From Rugosimonospora acidiphila (GTDB lineage: Bacteria > Actinomycetota > Actinomycetes > Mycobacteriales > Micromonosporaceae), in assembly GCF_039543385.1 (NCBI RefSeq), contig NZ_BAABJQ010000027.1, forward strand, positions 1 to 64,000: a stretch of 64,000 nt of DNA. Direction: 5' to 3'. Shown in pieces: positions 7,287 through 15,313 of the stretch. Under the pieces are notes generated by a model. It was not told the origin of the DNA. It saw nothing but the letters and a program-made list of their open reading frames with translations, and did no database searches. Position 1 is the first letter of the stretch, and each line of letters opens with the position of its first letter. The translations under genes were made by a program, and so were the position numbers.

Positions 7287-8504
7287 TCAGCGCTCGACGA
7301 GCAGCGAGGCGCCCTGACCCACGCCCACGCACAGGGTAGCCAGGCCGCGCCGGGCCTCGCCGCGCTCCATCCGGCCGAGCAGCGTGACCACCAGGCGCGC
7401 ACCGGAGCAGCCCAGCGGGTGCCCGATCGCGATCGCGCCGCCGTCGGCGTTGACCCGGTCCTCGTCCAGCTTCAACCGCCGGATCACGGCCAGGCTCTGC
7501 GCGGCGAACGCCTCGTTCAGCTCCACCGCGTCCAGGTCCGCCGCCTGCCAGCCGGCGCGGGCCAGCGCCTTCTCGGTGGCGGGTACCGGGCCCAGGCCCA
7601 TCAGGTTGGGTGCCACACCGGCGCTGGCCGAGGCGACCACCCGGGCCCGGGCGCGCAGCCCGTACCGTTGCACGGCCCGCTCGCTGGCCACCAGGATGGC
7701 GGCGGCGCCGTCGGACAGCGGCGAGGACGAGCCGGCCGTGACCACGCCGCCGGCCCGGAACACCGCCCGCAGCTTGGCCAGCTTCTCCAGGGTCGTGTCG
7801 CGCCGGGGCCCCTCGTCCACGGCGACCGCGCCGTCCTTAACCGGTACCGGCACGATCTCGGCCGCGAACCGGCCGGCGTCGATGGCCGCGACGGCCCGCT
7901 GGTGGCTGCGCAGCGCGAAGGCGTCCGAGTCGGCCCGGGTGATCCCGTCGAGCGCGGCCACCTCCTCGGCCGTCTCGCCCATGGACAGGGTCAGCTTCGT
8001 CGTCTCCGGGCCGGCGCCGGCCGGCACGGCGGCGTCGGCCGCGGCGAAGCGCGGGTTGGTGAAGCGCCAGCCCAACGACGTGTCGTGCACCTCGCCCGGG
8101 CGCGCCCACGGGGTACCCGGCTTGGCCATCACCCAGGGCGCCCGGGTCATCGACTCGACCCCGCCGGCGATCACCAGGTCGGCCTCGCCGGAGCGGACCA
8201 TCTGCGCGGCGGTGGCGACCGCGGTCAACCCGCTGGCGCACAGCCGGTTCACGGTGAAGCCGGGCACGGTCTCGGGCAGCCCGGCCAGCAGCACGGACAT
8301 CCGGGCCACGTTCCGGTTGTCCTCACCGGCCTGGTTCGCGGCGCCGAGGATCACCTCGTCGACCGCGTCCGCCGGCGCGCCGCTGCGGCGTAGCACCTCG
8401 CCGACGACGAGGGCGGCCAGGTCATCCGGCCGTACCGTGGACAGTGCACCGCCGTACCGGCCCTGCGGAGTGCGGACGCCGTCGACCAGGAACGCTTCGG
8501 ACAT
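7287..8504 (-). CDS. pcaF: Beta-ketoadipyl-CoA thiolase (acetyl-CoA acetyltransferase family)
   Basis: 405 aa, full length for the thiolase family. ATG 8504 gives MSEAFLVDGVRTPQGRYGGA. Cys89 in VNRLCASGLTAV is the acyl-accepting nucleophile; NEAFAAQSLAVI, GGAIAIGHPLGCSGAR (catalytic His) and the C-terminal LCVGVGQGAS (second Cys) complete the active site. Thiolases of this type cleave 3-oxoadipyl-CoA to succinyl-CoA and acetyl-CoA; the divergent pcaIJ operon supports that assignment over a general acetoacetyl-CoA thiolase. It is transcribed away from pcaI, with IclR-type operator sequences between. Confidence 0.85.
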   Translation of the reverse strand: MSEAFLVDGVRTPQGRYGGALSTVRPDDLAALVVGEVLRRSGAPADAVDEVILGAANQAGEDNRNVARMSVLLAGLPETVPGFTVNRLCASGLTAVATAAQMVRSGEADLVIAGGVESMTRAPWVMAKPGTPWARPGEVHDTSLGWRFTNPRFAAADAAVPAGAGPETTKLTLSMGETAEEVAALDGITRADSDAFALRSHQRAVAAIDAGRFAAEIVPVPVKDGAVAVDEGPRRDTTLEKLAKLRAVFRAGGVVTAGSSSPLSDGAAAILVASERAVQRYGLRARARVVASASAGVAPNLMGLGPVPATEKALARAGWQAADLDAVELNEAFAAQSLAVIRRLKLDEDRVNADGGAIAIGHPLGCSGARLVVTLLGRMERGEARRGLATLCVGVGQGASLLVER

Positions 8505-8633
8505 GTCGGGACTCCAGGATGTGCGGTCTGCGGCCGGCACCGCCGGCTGTGAGACCGAGGCTACTGGAGGAAATCGCCGGTTTGAATGTGAGAAGTGCGT
8601 CGTTGACCAGCCGGAGGCGGGCTCGATAGGGTT

Positions 8634-8670
8634 GTTCGATATACGGATTAGTGTTCGTCTAGCGAACACT
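8634..8670. promoter_or_regulatory. IclR/PcaR-type operator between pcaF and pcaI
   Basis: GTTCGATATACGGA (8634-8647) resembles the GTTCGATAATCGCAC half-site known for the IclR-family regulators PcaU/PobR. Directly next to it is a perfect palindrome AGTGTTCG-tctag-CGAACACT (8650-8670). The gap 8505-8731 is the divergent pca promoter region, and a 22-base tandem repeat of GCGGTAGCTCGACC (8681, 8703) follows just before the pcaI ribosome site. No iclR-type gene lies in the window. Confidence 0.6.
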
Positions 8671-8731
8671 GTGCCGCCGTGCGGTAGCTCGACCGCCGCC
8701 ACGCGGTAGCTCGACCGGAAGCGGAGGGACC

Positions 8732-9640
8732 ATGGCCCGAATCACCTCGCTCCCCGAGGCGGTCTCCGAGGTTGTTCAGGACGGTGACACCGTCGCGTTC
8801 GAGGGCTTCACTCATCTGATCCCGTTCGCCGCCGGGCACGAAGTGATCCGCCAGGGCCGGCGGGGGCTGACCCTGGTGCGGATGACCCCCGACCTGATCT
8901 ACGACCAGCTGATCGGCGCCGGCTGCGCTAGCCGCCTGGTCTTCTCCTGGGGCGGCAACCCCGGAGTCGGCTCGCTGCACCGCTTCCGCGACGCGGTCTC
9001 CCACGACTGGCCCGCCCCGCTCGAGCTGGAGGAGCACAGCCACGCGGGCATGGCCAACCGGTACGTGGCCGGGGCGTCCGGGCTGCCGTTCGCGGTGTTG
9101 CGCGGGTACGTCGGCACCGACCTGCCCGGCCAGACCTCCAATATCGCGCCGATCACCTGCCCGTTCACCGGAGAGGTGCTGACCGCCGTGCCGGCCCTGA
9201 AGCTCGACTCGGCGGTGATCCACGCTCAGCGCGCCGATCGCCACGGCAACGTGCAGCTCTGGGGGATCACCGGGGTGCAGAAGGAGGCCGTGCTGTGCGC
9301 CACGCGGTCGCTGGTGACCGTGGAAGAGATCGTCGACGAGCTGGACCCGCGACCGGGCGCCATGGTGCTGCCGAGCTGGGCGATCGGCTACGTCGCCGAG
9401 GCGCCCGGCGGCGCCCACCCGTCGTACGCGCAGGGATACTCGGTGCGGGACAACGACTATTACCGGGCCTGGGACGCGATCGGCCGGGACCGCGAGGAGT
9501 TCAACCGATGGCTCGACAGCACGATCTTCAACCGCTCACCGGGCGACCCGGGGCCGAACCCGGAACGGGGCGGGGCGGATCAGCAGAACGGGGCGGATCG
9601 GCCGAGCGGGGCAGATCAGCAGAACGGGGCGCGGGCATGA
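8732..9640 (+). CDS. pcaI: 3-oxoadipate CoA-transferase subunit A
   Basis: 302 aa from ATG 8732 (GGAGGG upstream). It is a class I CoA-transferase alpha subunit: DGDTVAFEGFTHLIPFAAGH near the start, VFSWGGNPGVGSLHRFRDA, and DSAVIHAQRADRHGNVQLWG. With PcaJ it moves CoA from succinyl-CoA to 3-oxoadipate. The last ~35 residues are a low-complexity tail (GADQQNGAD repeated) outside the conserved fold. The stop overlaps the pcaJ start by 4 bases. First gene of the plus-strand pca operon. Confidence 0.9.
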   Translation: MARITSLPEAVSEVVQDGDTVAFEGFTHLIPFAAGHEVIRQGRRGLTLVRMTPDLIYDQLIGAGCASRLVFSWGGNPGVGSLHRFRDAVSHDWPAPLELEEHSHAGMANRYVAGASGLPFAVLRGYVGTDLPGQTSNIAPITCPFTGEVLTAVPALKLDSAVIHAQRADRHGNVQLWGITGVQKEAVLCATRSLVTVEEIVDELDPRPGAMVLPSWAIGYVAEAPGGAHPSYAQGYSVRDNDYYRAWDAIGRDREEFNRWLDSTIFNRSPGDPGPNPERGGADQQNGADRPSGADQQNGARA

Positions 9641-10428
9641 CCGGGACGGAGGCCGGGGTGGACGCCCAGCCGTGGACGCCCGACGAGATGATGACCGTCG
9701 CGGCGTCCCGGGCGCTGCGCGACGGCGTCGTGTGCTTCGTCGGCATCGGCCTGCCCAGCACCGCGGCCAACCTGGCCCGCCGCACTCACGCCCCCGACCT
9801 GGTGCTCGTATACGAGTCGGGAACCCTCGGCGCCAAGCCGGATCGGCTGCCGCTGTCCATCGGGGACGGCATCCTCGCGGACACCGCGGACGCGGTGATC
9901 AGCGTTCCGGAGGTGTTCAACTACTGGCTCCAGCCCGGCCGCGTCGACGTCGGCTTCCTCGGCGCCGCGCAGCTGGACAAGTACGGCAACGTGAACACCA
10001 CGATGATCGGCGACGACTACCGCCGGCCGAAGGTCCGGCTGCCCGGCGCCGGTGGGGCACCGGAGATCGCCGCGTCCTGCCGCGAGGTCATCGTCGTGGT
10101 ACGGCAGTCCACCCGCGCCTTTGTCGAGCGGGTCGACTTCGTCACGTCGGTCGGCTTCGGGCGCGGCAAGGGCGACCGGGAGCGCCTCGGCCTGCGCGGC
10201 GCCGGCCCGCGCACGGTCATCACCGACCTCGGCGTGCTCGAGCCGGACCCCGAGACCTGCGAGCTGACCCTCACCGCCGTGCACCCCGGCGTCGGCCTCG
10301 ACGAGGTGCGCGCGCGCACCGGCTGGCCGCTGCGGGTCGCCGAATCGTTGCGACAGACCGATCCGCCCACGCCGACCGAGCTGGCCGCGCTGCGCCGGCT
10401 GAGGCAGCAGACCGAACAGCAGGAGTAG
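9637..10428 (+). CDS. pcaJ: 3-oxoadipate CoA-transferase subunit B
   Basis: 263 aa from the ATG at 9637 that overlaps the pcaI stop. Class I CoA-transferase beta subunit: VGIGLPSTAANLARR, the catalytic glutamate in LVYESGTLG, LGAAQLDKYGNVNTT and the typical end HPGVGLDEVRARTGWPLRV. It works as a heterodimer with PcaI in the cytoplasm. pcaH follows after 22 bases; AGCAGGAGTAGA is repeated around the stop and may serve as the pcaH ribosome site. Confidence 0.92.
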   Translation: MTGTEAGVDAQPWTPDEMMTVAASRALRDGVVCFVGIGLPSTAANLARRTHAPDLVLVYESGTLGAKPDRLPLSIGDGILADTADAVISVPEVFNYWLQPGRVDVGFLGAAQLDKYGNVNTTMIGDDYRRPKVRLPGAGGAPEIAASCREVIVVVRQSTRAFVERVDFVTSVGFGRGKGDRERLGLRGAGPRTVITDLGVLEPDPETCELTLTAVHPGVGLDEVRARTGWPLRVAESLRQTDPPTPTELAALRRLRQQTEQQE

Positions 10429-10450
10429 AACCCGAGCAGCAGGAGTAGAC

Positions 10451-11176
10451 ATGCCAGACGTGACCGACCTGCGCCTACCCTTCTACCCGACGGACCACGG
10501 CTCCCATCCGGAGCCGGGCTTCGAGGGGTACGGATCGACCCGGCTGCGCACCCCGCACCGGCCGCTGCGGGTGCTGCCCCAGGGACTTACCGAGATCACC
10601 GGCCCGGTGTTCGGCCACGACCGGGTCGCCGAGGCCGACGCCGACCTGACCCGCCAGCACGCCGGAGCGCCGCTGGGCGAGCGCATGATCCTGCATGGCC
10701 GGATCCTGGACGGCACCGGCCGGCCGGTGCCCGACACGCTGGTGGAGCTGTGGCAGGCCAACGCGTCGGGCCGCTACCGCCACGACGGCGACCAGCACGA
10801 CGCGCCGCTGGACCCGAACTTCGACGGCGGCGGCCGGTGCGTCACCGACAGCGAGGGCAACTACAAGTTCATCACCATCAAGCCGGGCGCGTACCCGTGG
10901 CGCAACCACAGCAACGCCTGGCGCCCGGCCCACATCCACTTCTCGCTGTTCGGCCGGGCGTTCACCCAGCGGCTGGTGACCCAGATGTACTTCCCCGGCG
11001 ATCCCCTGTTCGGCCAGGACCCGATCTTCAACTCGGTCCGCGACGAGGCCGCCCGGCAGCGCATGATCTGCGACTTCGACCTGGACAGCACGGTACCCGA
11101 GTGGGCACTCGGCTACCGGTTCGACATCGTGCTGCGCGGCCCGAGGGCTAGCGTGTTCGAAGACGAGGAGCACTGA
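10451..11176 (+). CDS. pcaH: Protocatechuate 3,4-dioxygenase beta subunit
   Basis: 241 aa from ATG 10451. Intradiol ring-cleavage dioxygenase: LVELWQANASGRYRH holds the first Tyr ligand, SEGNYKFITIKPGAYPW the second Tyr region, and RPAHIHFSLFG the two His ligands of the non-haem Fe(III). MYFPGDPLF is the conserved dimer/active-site strand. With PcaG it opens protocatechuate to 3-carboxy-cis,cis-muconate using O2. Its TGA shares one base with the pcaG ATG, giving tight coupling. Confidence 0.94.
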   Translation: MPDVTDLRLPFYPTDHGSHPEPGFEGYGSTRLRTPHRPLRVLPQGLTEITGPVFGHDRVAEADADLTRQHAGAPLGERMILHGRILDGTGRPVPDTLVELWQANASGRYRHDGDQHDAPLDPNFDGGGRCVTDSEGNYKFITIKPGAYPWRNHSNAWRPAHIHFSLFGRAFTQRLVTQMYFPGDPLFGQDPIFNSVRDEAARQRMICDFDLDSTVPEWALGYRFDIVLRGPRASVFEDEEH

Positions 11177-11889
11177 TGGGTACGCCGCAACCGACCACCC
11201 CGTCCCAGACCGTCGGGCCGTTCTTCGCGCTGCCGGGCGCGCTGCCGTGGAGCGACGGCCCACTCGTGGTGCCCGAGGGCACGCCGGGCGCGATCCGGAT
11301 CAGTGGCAGGGTGTTCGACGGTGCCGGCGAACCGGTGCCGGACGCCCTCATCGAGACCTGGCAGGCCGACCCCGACGGCCGGTTCGCCCACCCCGACGAT
11401 CCGCGCGGCCAGTCCAGCGCGCCGGCCACCGGGCACAACGGCTCGGCCGCGAACGGCTCGCCCGCCAACGGATCGGCGCCCACCGGCTCGGCGGCCGGTC
11501 GCGACGCCGACGCGTCGACCGGCGGGCTGGGCGCGGCGGGCTGGGCGCTGGGGCACGGACTCGGCTTCCGTGGCCTGGGCCGGTGCCCCACCGACCCGCG
11601 GGGCCGGTACTCGATCCTGACCCTCAAGCCCGGCCCGGTACCCGCGCCCGGCGGCGGCACGCAGGCGCCACACCTCGACGTGACGGTGCTCGCCCGGGGC
11701 ATGCTCCAGCGCCTGGTCACCAGGATCTACTTCCCGGACGAGGCGGCGGCCAACGACGCCGACCCGGTGCTGTCCTCGATCGAGGAGCCGGAGGTGCGGG
11801 CCGGCCTGGTGGCCGTCGCCGAGGACGGCGGGCTGCGCTTCGACATCCACCTCCAGGGCGCCGATGAGACCGCCTTTTTCGACCTCTGA
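11176..11889 (+). CDS. pcaG: Protocatechuate 3,4-dioxygenase alpha subunit
   Basis: 237 aa. Starts with SQTVGPFFALPGALPW as usual for PcaG; IETWQADPDGRFAHPDD, RCPTDPRGRYSILTLKPGPV and RLVTRIYFPDE are shared with the beta subunit but the iron ligands are not kept, as expected for the alpha chain. Residues ~80-120 are an unusual Asn/Gly/Ser/Ala-rich insertion (HNGSAANGSPANGSAPTG) in a loop that is short in most relatives. The 3' end overlaps the proposed pcaB start by 26 bases. Confidence 0.9.
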   Translation: MGTPQPTTPSQTVGPFFALPGALPWSDGPLVVPEGTPGAIRISGRVFDGAGEPVPDALIETWQADPDGRFAHPDDPRGQSSAPATGHNGSAANGSPANGSAPTGSAAGRDADASTGGLGAAGWALGHGLGFRGLGRCPTDPRGRYSILTLKPGPVPAPGGGTQAPHLDVTVLARGMLQRLVTRIYFPDEAAANDADPVLSSIEEPEVRAGLVAVAEDGGLRFDIHLQGADETAFFDL

Positions 11890-13435
11890 GCCATCCGAGC
11901 CCACCGGGCCTTCCGGTCCCGCGCGTGAGGCCGGGACGGCCGGTCCCGCGCGTGAGGCCGGGACGGCCGGTCCCGCGCGTGAGGCCGGGACGGCCGGGCC
12001 CGCACAGCAGGCCGGTGCGCCCGGTCCCGCACAGCAGGCCGGGACGGCCGGACGGGGCGGGCGCCCCGAGCCGCCGACCGGGCGGTTCGAGCGGACCGGC
12101 GGCAGCGTGTTCGATCCGCTGTTCGGCACGCCCGAGGTCGACCGCGAGTTGGACGGCCGGGCGTGGGTGCGGGCGATGCTCGACTTCGAACGGGCGCTGG
12201 CCCGGGCACAGTCCCGGGCCGGCCTCGTACCGCCCGGTGCCGCCGACGCCATCGCCGAGGCGACCGCGGTGCTGCGCCCGGATCCGGCCGACCTCGGCCG
12301 GCGTGCGCGGGCCAGCGGCACCCCGGTCGTACCGCTGCTCGGCGACCTCGGTCGCGTGCTGCCCGCCGAGGCGGCGCCGTACCTGCACCTCGGCGCGACC
12401 AGCCAGGACGTGCTGGATACCGCCGCGGTACTGGTCACCAAGCGTTGCCTGGGGCAGATCCTGGCCGACCTGAACGGCGTGGCGGAGCACTGCGCCCGGC
12501 TGGCCGCCGAGCACCGGGACACCCTGATGGCCGGGCGCACCCTGGGGCAGCACGCGCTGCCCATCACGTTCGGGCTGACCTGCGCCGGTTGGCTGGTCGC
12601 GGTCGGCGAGGGCATCGCCGCGCTGGAGCGGGTGCGGGAGCACCGGCTGGCCGTCCAGTTCGGTGGCGCCGCCGGCACCCTGGCCGCGCTGGGCGCGGAC
12701 GGGCCCCGGGTACTGGGGCTGCTGGCCGCCGAGCTGGGGCTGGCCGAGCCGGTGCTGCCCTGGCACACCGACCGCACCCGGATCGCCGAGCTGGCCGGCG
12801 CCCTCGGTGCCGCGTCCGGCGTGCTGGCCACCATCGCGCTGGACCTCACGCTGCTCGCGCAGACCGAGCTCGGCGAAATCGCCGAGGCCACCGGCGGGGC
12901 CTCGTCGGCCATGCCGCACAAGCAGAATCCGGTACGCAGCGTGCTGGTCACCGCCGCCACCCGGCGGGTACCGGGGCTGGTGGCCACGCTGCTGTCCGGG
13001 ATGGCACAGGAGCACCAGCGCGCCGCCGGCGCTTGGCACGCCGAGTGGCAACCGCTGTCCGAACTGCTCGGCCTGGTCGGCGGCGCCACGGCCGGCACCG
13101 CCGACGTGCTGTCCGGGCTGCGGGTGGACGCGCGGCGGATGCGCCAGAACCTCGACGCGACCCGGGGGCTGCCAATGGCCGAGCGCGTGGCCGGGTTGCT
13201 GGCCCCGGCGCTGGGCCGCGACGCCGCGCACGAACTGGTGTCGCGGGTGTGCCGCGACGCGGTGGCCACCGACCGGTCGCTGGGCCAGGCGCTGCACGAC
13301 GATCCTGAGGTGCGGGCGCACCTGAGCCCGGAGCAGATCGACGAGTCGGTGCGGCCCGGCGGGTATCTGGGCTCGACGTCGGCGTTCATCGACCGCGCGC
13401 TCGCCGCGCACGCGAATCGGGGAGGCGGACGGTGA
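11864..13435 (+). CDS. pcaB: 3-carboxy-cis,cis-muconate cycloisomerase
   Basis: 523 aa from ATG 11864; the real start is uncertain. Residues ~15-70 are a 9-residue tandem repeat (AGPAREAGT / AGPAQQAG) not found in the family; an in-frame GTG at 12107 (VFDPLFGTPEVDR) would give a standard 442 aa protein. The core is the fumarase/aspartase fold: HLGATSQDVLDTAAVL and the signature SSAMPHKQNPVRS. It lactonises 3-carboxymuconate to 4-carboxymuconolactone. It overlaps pcaG upstream and pcaD downstream (GTGA), so it is a middle gene of the operon. Confidence 0.88.
   Translation: MRPPFSTSEPSEPTGPSGPAREAGTAGPAREAGTAGPAREAGTAGPAQQAGAPGPAQQAGTAGRGGRPEPPTGRFERTGGSVFDPLFGTPEVDRELDGRAWVRAMLDFERALARAQSRAGLVPPGAADAIAEATAVLRPDPADLGRRARASGTPVVPLLGDLGRVLPAEAAPYLHLGATSQDVLDTAAVLVTKRCLGQILADLNGVAEHCARLAAEHRDTLMAGRTLGQHALPITFGLTCAGWLVAVGEGIAALERVREHRLAVQFGGAAGTLAALGADGPRVLGLLAAELGLAEPVLPWHTDRTRIAELAGALGAASGVLATIALDLTLLAQTELGEIAEATGGASSAMPHKQNPVRSVLVTAATRRVPGLVATLLSGMAQEHQRAAGAWHAEWQPLSELLGLVGGATAGTADVLSGLRVDARRMRQNLDATRGLPMAERVAGLLAPALGRDAAHELVSRVCRDAVATDRSLGQALHDDPEVRAHLSPEQIDESVRPGGYLGSTSAFIDRALAAHANRGGGR
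11915..12049 (+). repeat. 27-bp tandem repeat in the 5' part of pcaB
   Basis: Five in-phase units of 27 bases. Units 1-3 (11915-11941, 11942-11968, 11969-11995) are identical and start GGTCCCGCGCGTGAGG; units 4 and 5 (11996-12022, 12023-12049) carry GCACAGCAG in place of GCGCGTGAG. Because 27 is a multiple of three, copy-number change keeps the pcaB frame open. Confidence 0.85.
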
Positions 13436-14215
13436 GCGTGGCACTGCGCTACCGGTTGACCGGCCGGGCGCACGGTCCGGTGCTGGTACTGGGCAACTCG
13501 CTGGGCACCACCGGGATGCTGTGGCAGGCCCAGCTGCCGGCGTTCGAGGAGCACTTCCGGGTGCTGCGCTACGAGCACCGGGGGCACGGTGACTCACCCG
13601 CGCCGGCCGGACCGTACAGAATGGACGATCTGGGTGGCGACGTCCCTGCTGGACCGCCTGGGCCTGGACCGGTTCTCGTACTGCGGGGTGTCCCTGGGCG
13701 GCATGGTCGGCATGTGGCTGGCCGCCCAGGCACCGTCCAGAGTAGACAGACTGGCGCTGTGTTGCACCTCGGCCCGGTTCGACTCCCCCGACCCGTGGCG
13801 GCAGCGCGCCGACCGGGTCCGGCGCGAGGGCTCCGGCGCCATCGCCGCGCAGCTGGTCGCGCGCTGGTTCACCCCACCGTTCGTGGCCGGGAACCCGGAC
13901 GCGGTGCGCGACTTCGAGGACACCCTCGCCGGCTGTACCGACGAGGGGTACGCGGCCTGCTGCGAGGCGATCGCGGCCATGGACCTGCGGCCGGTGCTGC
14001 CCACCGTGACCGCGCCGACCGCGGTCATCGCGGGCGCGATGGACCCGGCCACGCCACCGTCGCACGGAAAGGTCATCGCCGACGCCATCCCCGGCGCGCG
14101 GCTGCACGTGGTGCCCGACGCCGCGCACCTGGCCAACGTCGAACGCCCCGGGCCGGTCACCGCCATCCTGATCGAACACCTTGTCGCGAAAGGGATTCCG
14201 GACAATGTCCTATGA
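13432..14215 (+). pseudogene. pcaD: 3-oxoadipate enol-lactonase, frameshifted
   Basis: An alpha/beta hydrolase split over two frames. From GTG 13432 (overlapping the pcaB stop) the protein reads to YRMDDLGGDV, including HGPVLVLGNSLGTTGMLW and YEHRGHGDS. At ~13641-13648 similarity jumps to another frame, LLDRLGLDRFSYCGVSLGGM, with the nucleophile elbow GVSLGG, D of GAMDPAT and H of PDAAHLANV, ending at 14215. Family members have two extra residues between GDV and LLDRLG, so a 5-base deletion fits the alignment best; a one-base insertion in the CCC run also restores the frame. The enzyme would hydrolyse 3-oxoadipate enol-lactone. Either the gene is broken or the base call is wrong. Confidence 0.8.
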
Positions 14216-14630
14216 GGACGGTATGGCGGTGCGCCGCGAGGTGCTCGGCTCGGCGCACGTGGACCGGGCGGTGGCCGGGACCAACGAGTTCAACGCCGAC
14301 TTCCAGGACTTCATCACCCGGTACGCCTGGGGCGAGATCTGGACTCGGCCGGGCCTGGACCGGCGGGCGCGCAGCTGCGTCACGCTGGCCATGCTGGCCA
14401 CCCTGCACCACGACGAGGAGCTGGCCATGCACGTGCGGGCGGCGCTGAACAACGGGCTGACCCGCGACGAGATCAAGGAGGTGCTGCTGCAGGTCGCCGT
14501 GTACGCCGGAGTGCCGGCGGCGAACCGCGCGTTCGCCGTGGCCACGCGCACCTTCGCCGCCATCGACCAGCCGCTGGACCCGCCGTCCGGACCGACCCGG
14601 CCGCCGACGATTGTCGATCCCGGGGTGTAA
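14205..14630 (+). CDS. pcaC: 4-carboxymuconolactone decarboxylase
   Basis: 141 aa. ATG 14205 (MSYEDGMAVRREVLG) is chosen over a TTG at 14181 because AAAGGG lies 10 bases upstream. CMD/AhpD-fold protein with NADFQDFITRYAWGEIWTRP, RSCVTLAMLATLHHDEELAM and the His/Glu residues of the active site. It decarboxylates 4-carboxymuconolactone to the enol-lactone used by PcaD. It overlaps the pcaD stop by 11 bases. In many actinobacteria PcaD and PcaC are fused (PcaL); here they are separate frames. Confidence 0.92.
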   Translation: MSYEDGMAVRREVLGSAHVDRAVAGTNEFNADFQDFITRYAWGEIWTRPGLDRRARSCVTLAMLATLHHDEELAMHVRAALNNGLTRDEIKEVLLQVAVYAGVPAANRAFAVATRTFAAIDQPLDPPSGPTRPPTIVDPGV

Positions 14631-14689
14631 GCATCGACAGCATTGGGTACCTCCCTGGTCATTGAGGCGGATCGACAGGGGAGGACCAG

Positions 14690-15214
14690 GTGCGGAACCT
14701 ACTCGCCCGGCGGCATGACGACACCGAGTCGGCCGCCGAGGACGCCACGACTCGTGAATCAGTGATCAATCCTCGGGCGGCCGACGACCAGACGACCACC
14801 CACCGCATACCCACCAGGCACCGGGCGACCGCGACCGTGACCGAGCCCGCCAGCGACACCACCGTCGAGGTGGAACGGCCGCGCTGGGCGCACGTCAGCG
14901 CGATGGCCACGCTCAGCCTGATCATCGGCGTGGTGGCGGTGGCCGCCGCGCTCACCGGGCTGATGGCCGCCGAGGCCATCGTGCTCGGCGTGATCGGTGG
15001 CGCGATCGCCGCGGGCGGCCTGGTCGGCGCGAGCCGTCGCGGCGTTACGGGACACAGCCTGGCGCTGCTCGGCCTCATCGCGAGCCTCGGCGCCATCCTG
15101 CTCGGCGTGCTGGCGATCGGCAGCGACCTGTCCTGGTTGGACAGCAAGACCGACGAGGTCGGCCGGCTGCACAGCTGGCTGCTCACCCAGCTGCCCTGGC
15201 TCAAGCACTGGTAG
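14690..15214 (+). CDS. Membrane protein with acidic soluble N-terminus, unknown function
   Basis: 174 aa from GTG 14690 (AGGGGAGGA just upstream). Residues 1-65 are hydrophilic and Thr/Asp/Glu-rich; then two or three hydrophobic helices (LSLIIGVVAVAAALTGLMAA, VLGVIGGAIAAGGLVG and LALLGLIASLGAILLGVLAI), with a short C-terminal Trp-containing segment. The layout resembles small DUF4190-like actinobacterial membrane proteins, but no motif is diagnostic. It stands downstream of pcaC by 59 bases with its own ribosome site; a pathway link is not indicated. Confidence 0.7.
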   Translation: MRNLLARRHDDTESAAEDATTRESVINPRAADDQTTTHRIPTRHRATATVTEPASDTTVEVERPRWAHVSAMATLSLIIGVVAVAAALTGLMAAEAIVLGVIGGAIAAGGLVGASRRGVTGHSLALLGLIASLGAILLGVLAIGSDLSWLDSKTDEVGRLHSWLLTQLPWLKHW

Positions 15215-15233
15215 CCCAGCGAGTGGTCCAGAT

Positions 15234-15263
15234 CGGAGGGGTCGGCCCGCGCCGGCCCCTCCG
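15234..15263 (+). terminator. Hairpin terminator after the 174-aa membrane protein gene
   Basis: CGGAGGGGTCGGC (15234-15246), loop CCGC, GCCGGCCCCTCCG (15251-15263): a 13-bp stem with one G-T pair, 20 bases after the stop at 15214. No U-tract, as is usual in this kind of genome. Confidence 0.6.
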
Positions 15264-15313
15264 GTCGTTCGCAGGCCCTCCGGTCGTTCGCAGGCCCTCC
15301 GGTCGTTCGCAGG
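15257..15313. repeat. Three perfect 19-bp tandem repeats abutting a stop codon
   Basis: CCCTCCGGTCGTTCGCAGG occurs at 15257-15275, 15276-15294 and 15295-15313. The last copy ends one base before the stop codon (TAG, 15316-15314) of the phosphatase gene on the minus strand. The first copy overlaps the right arm of the terminator hairpin. Confidence 0.9.

Noticed and set aside
13641..13650. Programmed frameshift in pcaD
   Set aside because: No slippery heptamer, no downstream structure seen, and the alignment suggests missing residues; a mutation or error is simpler.
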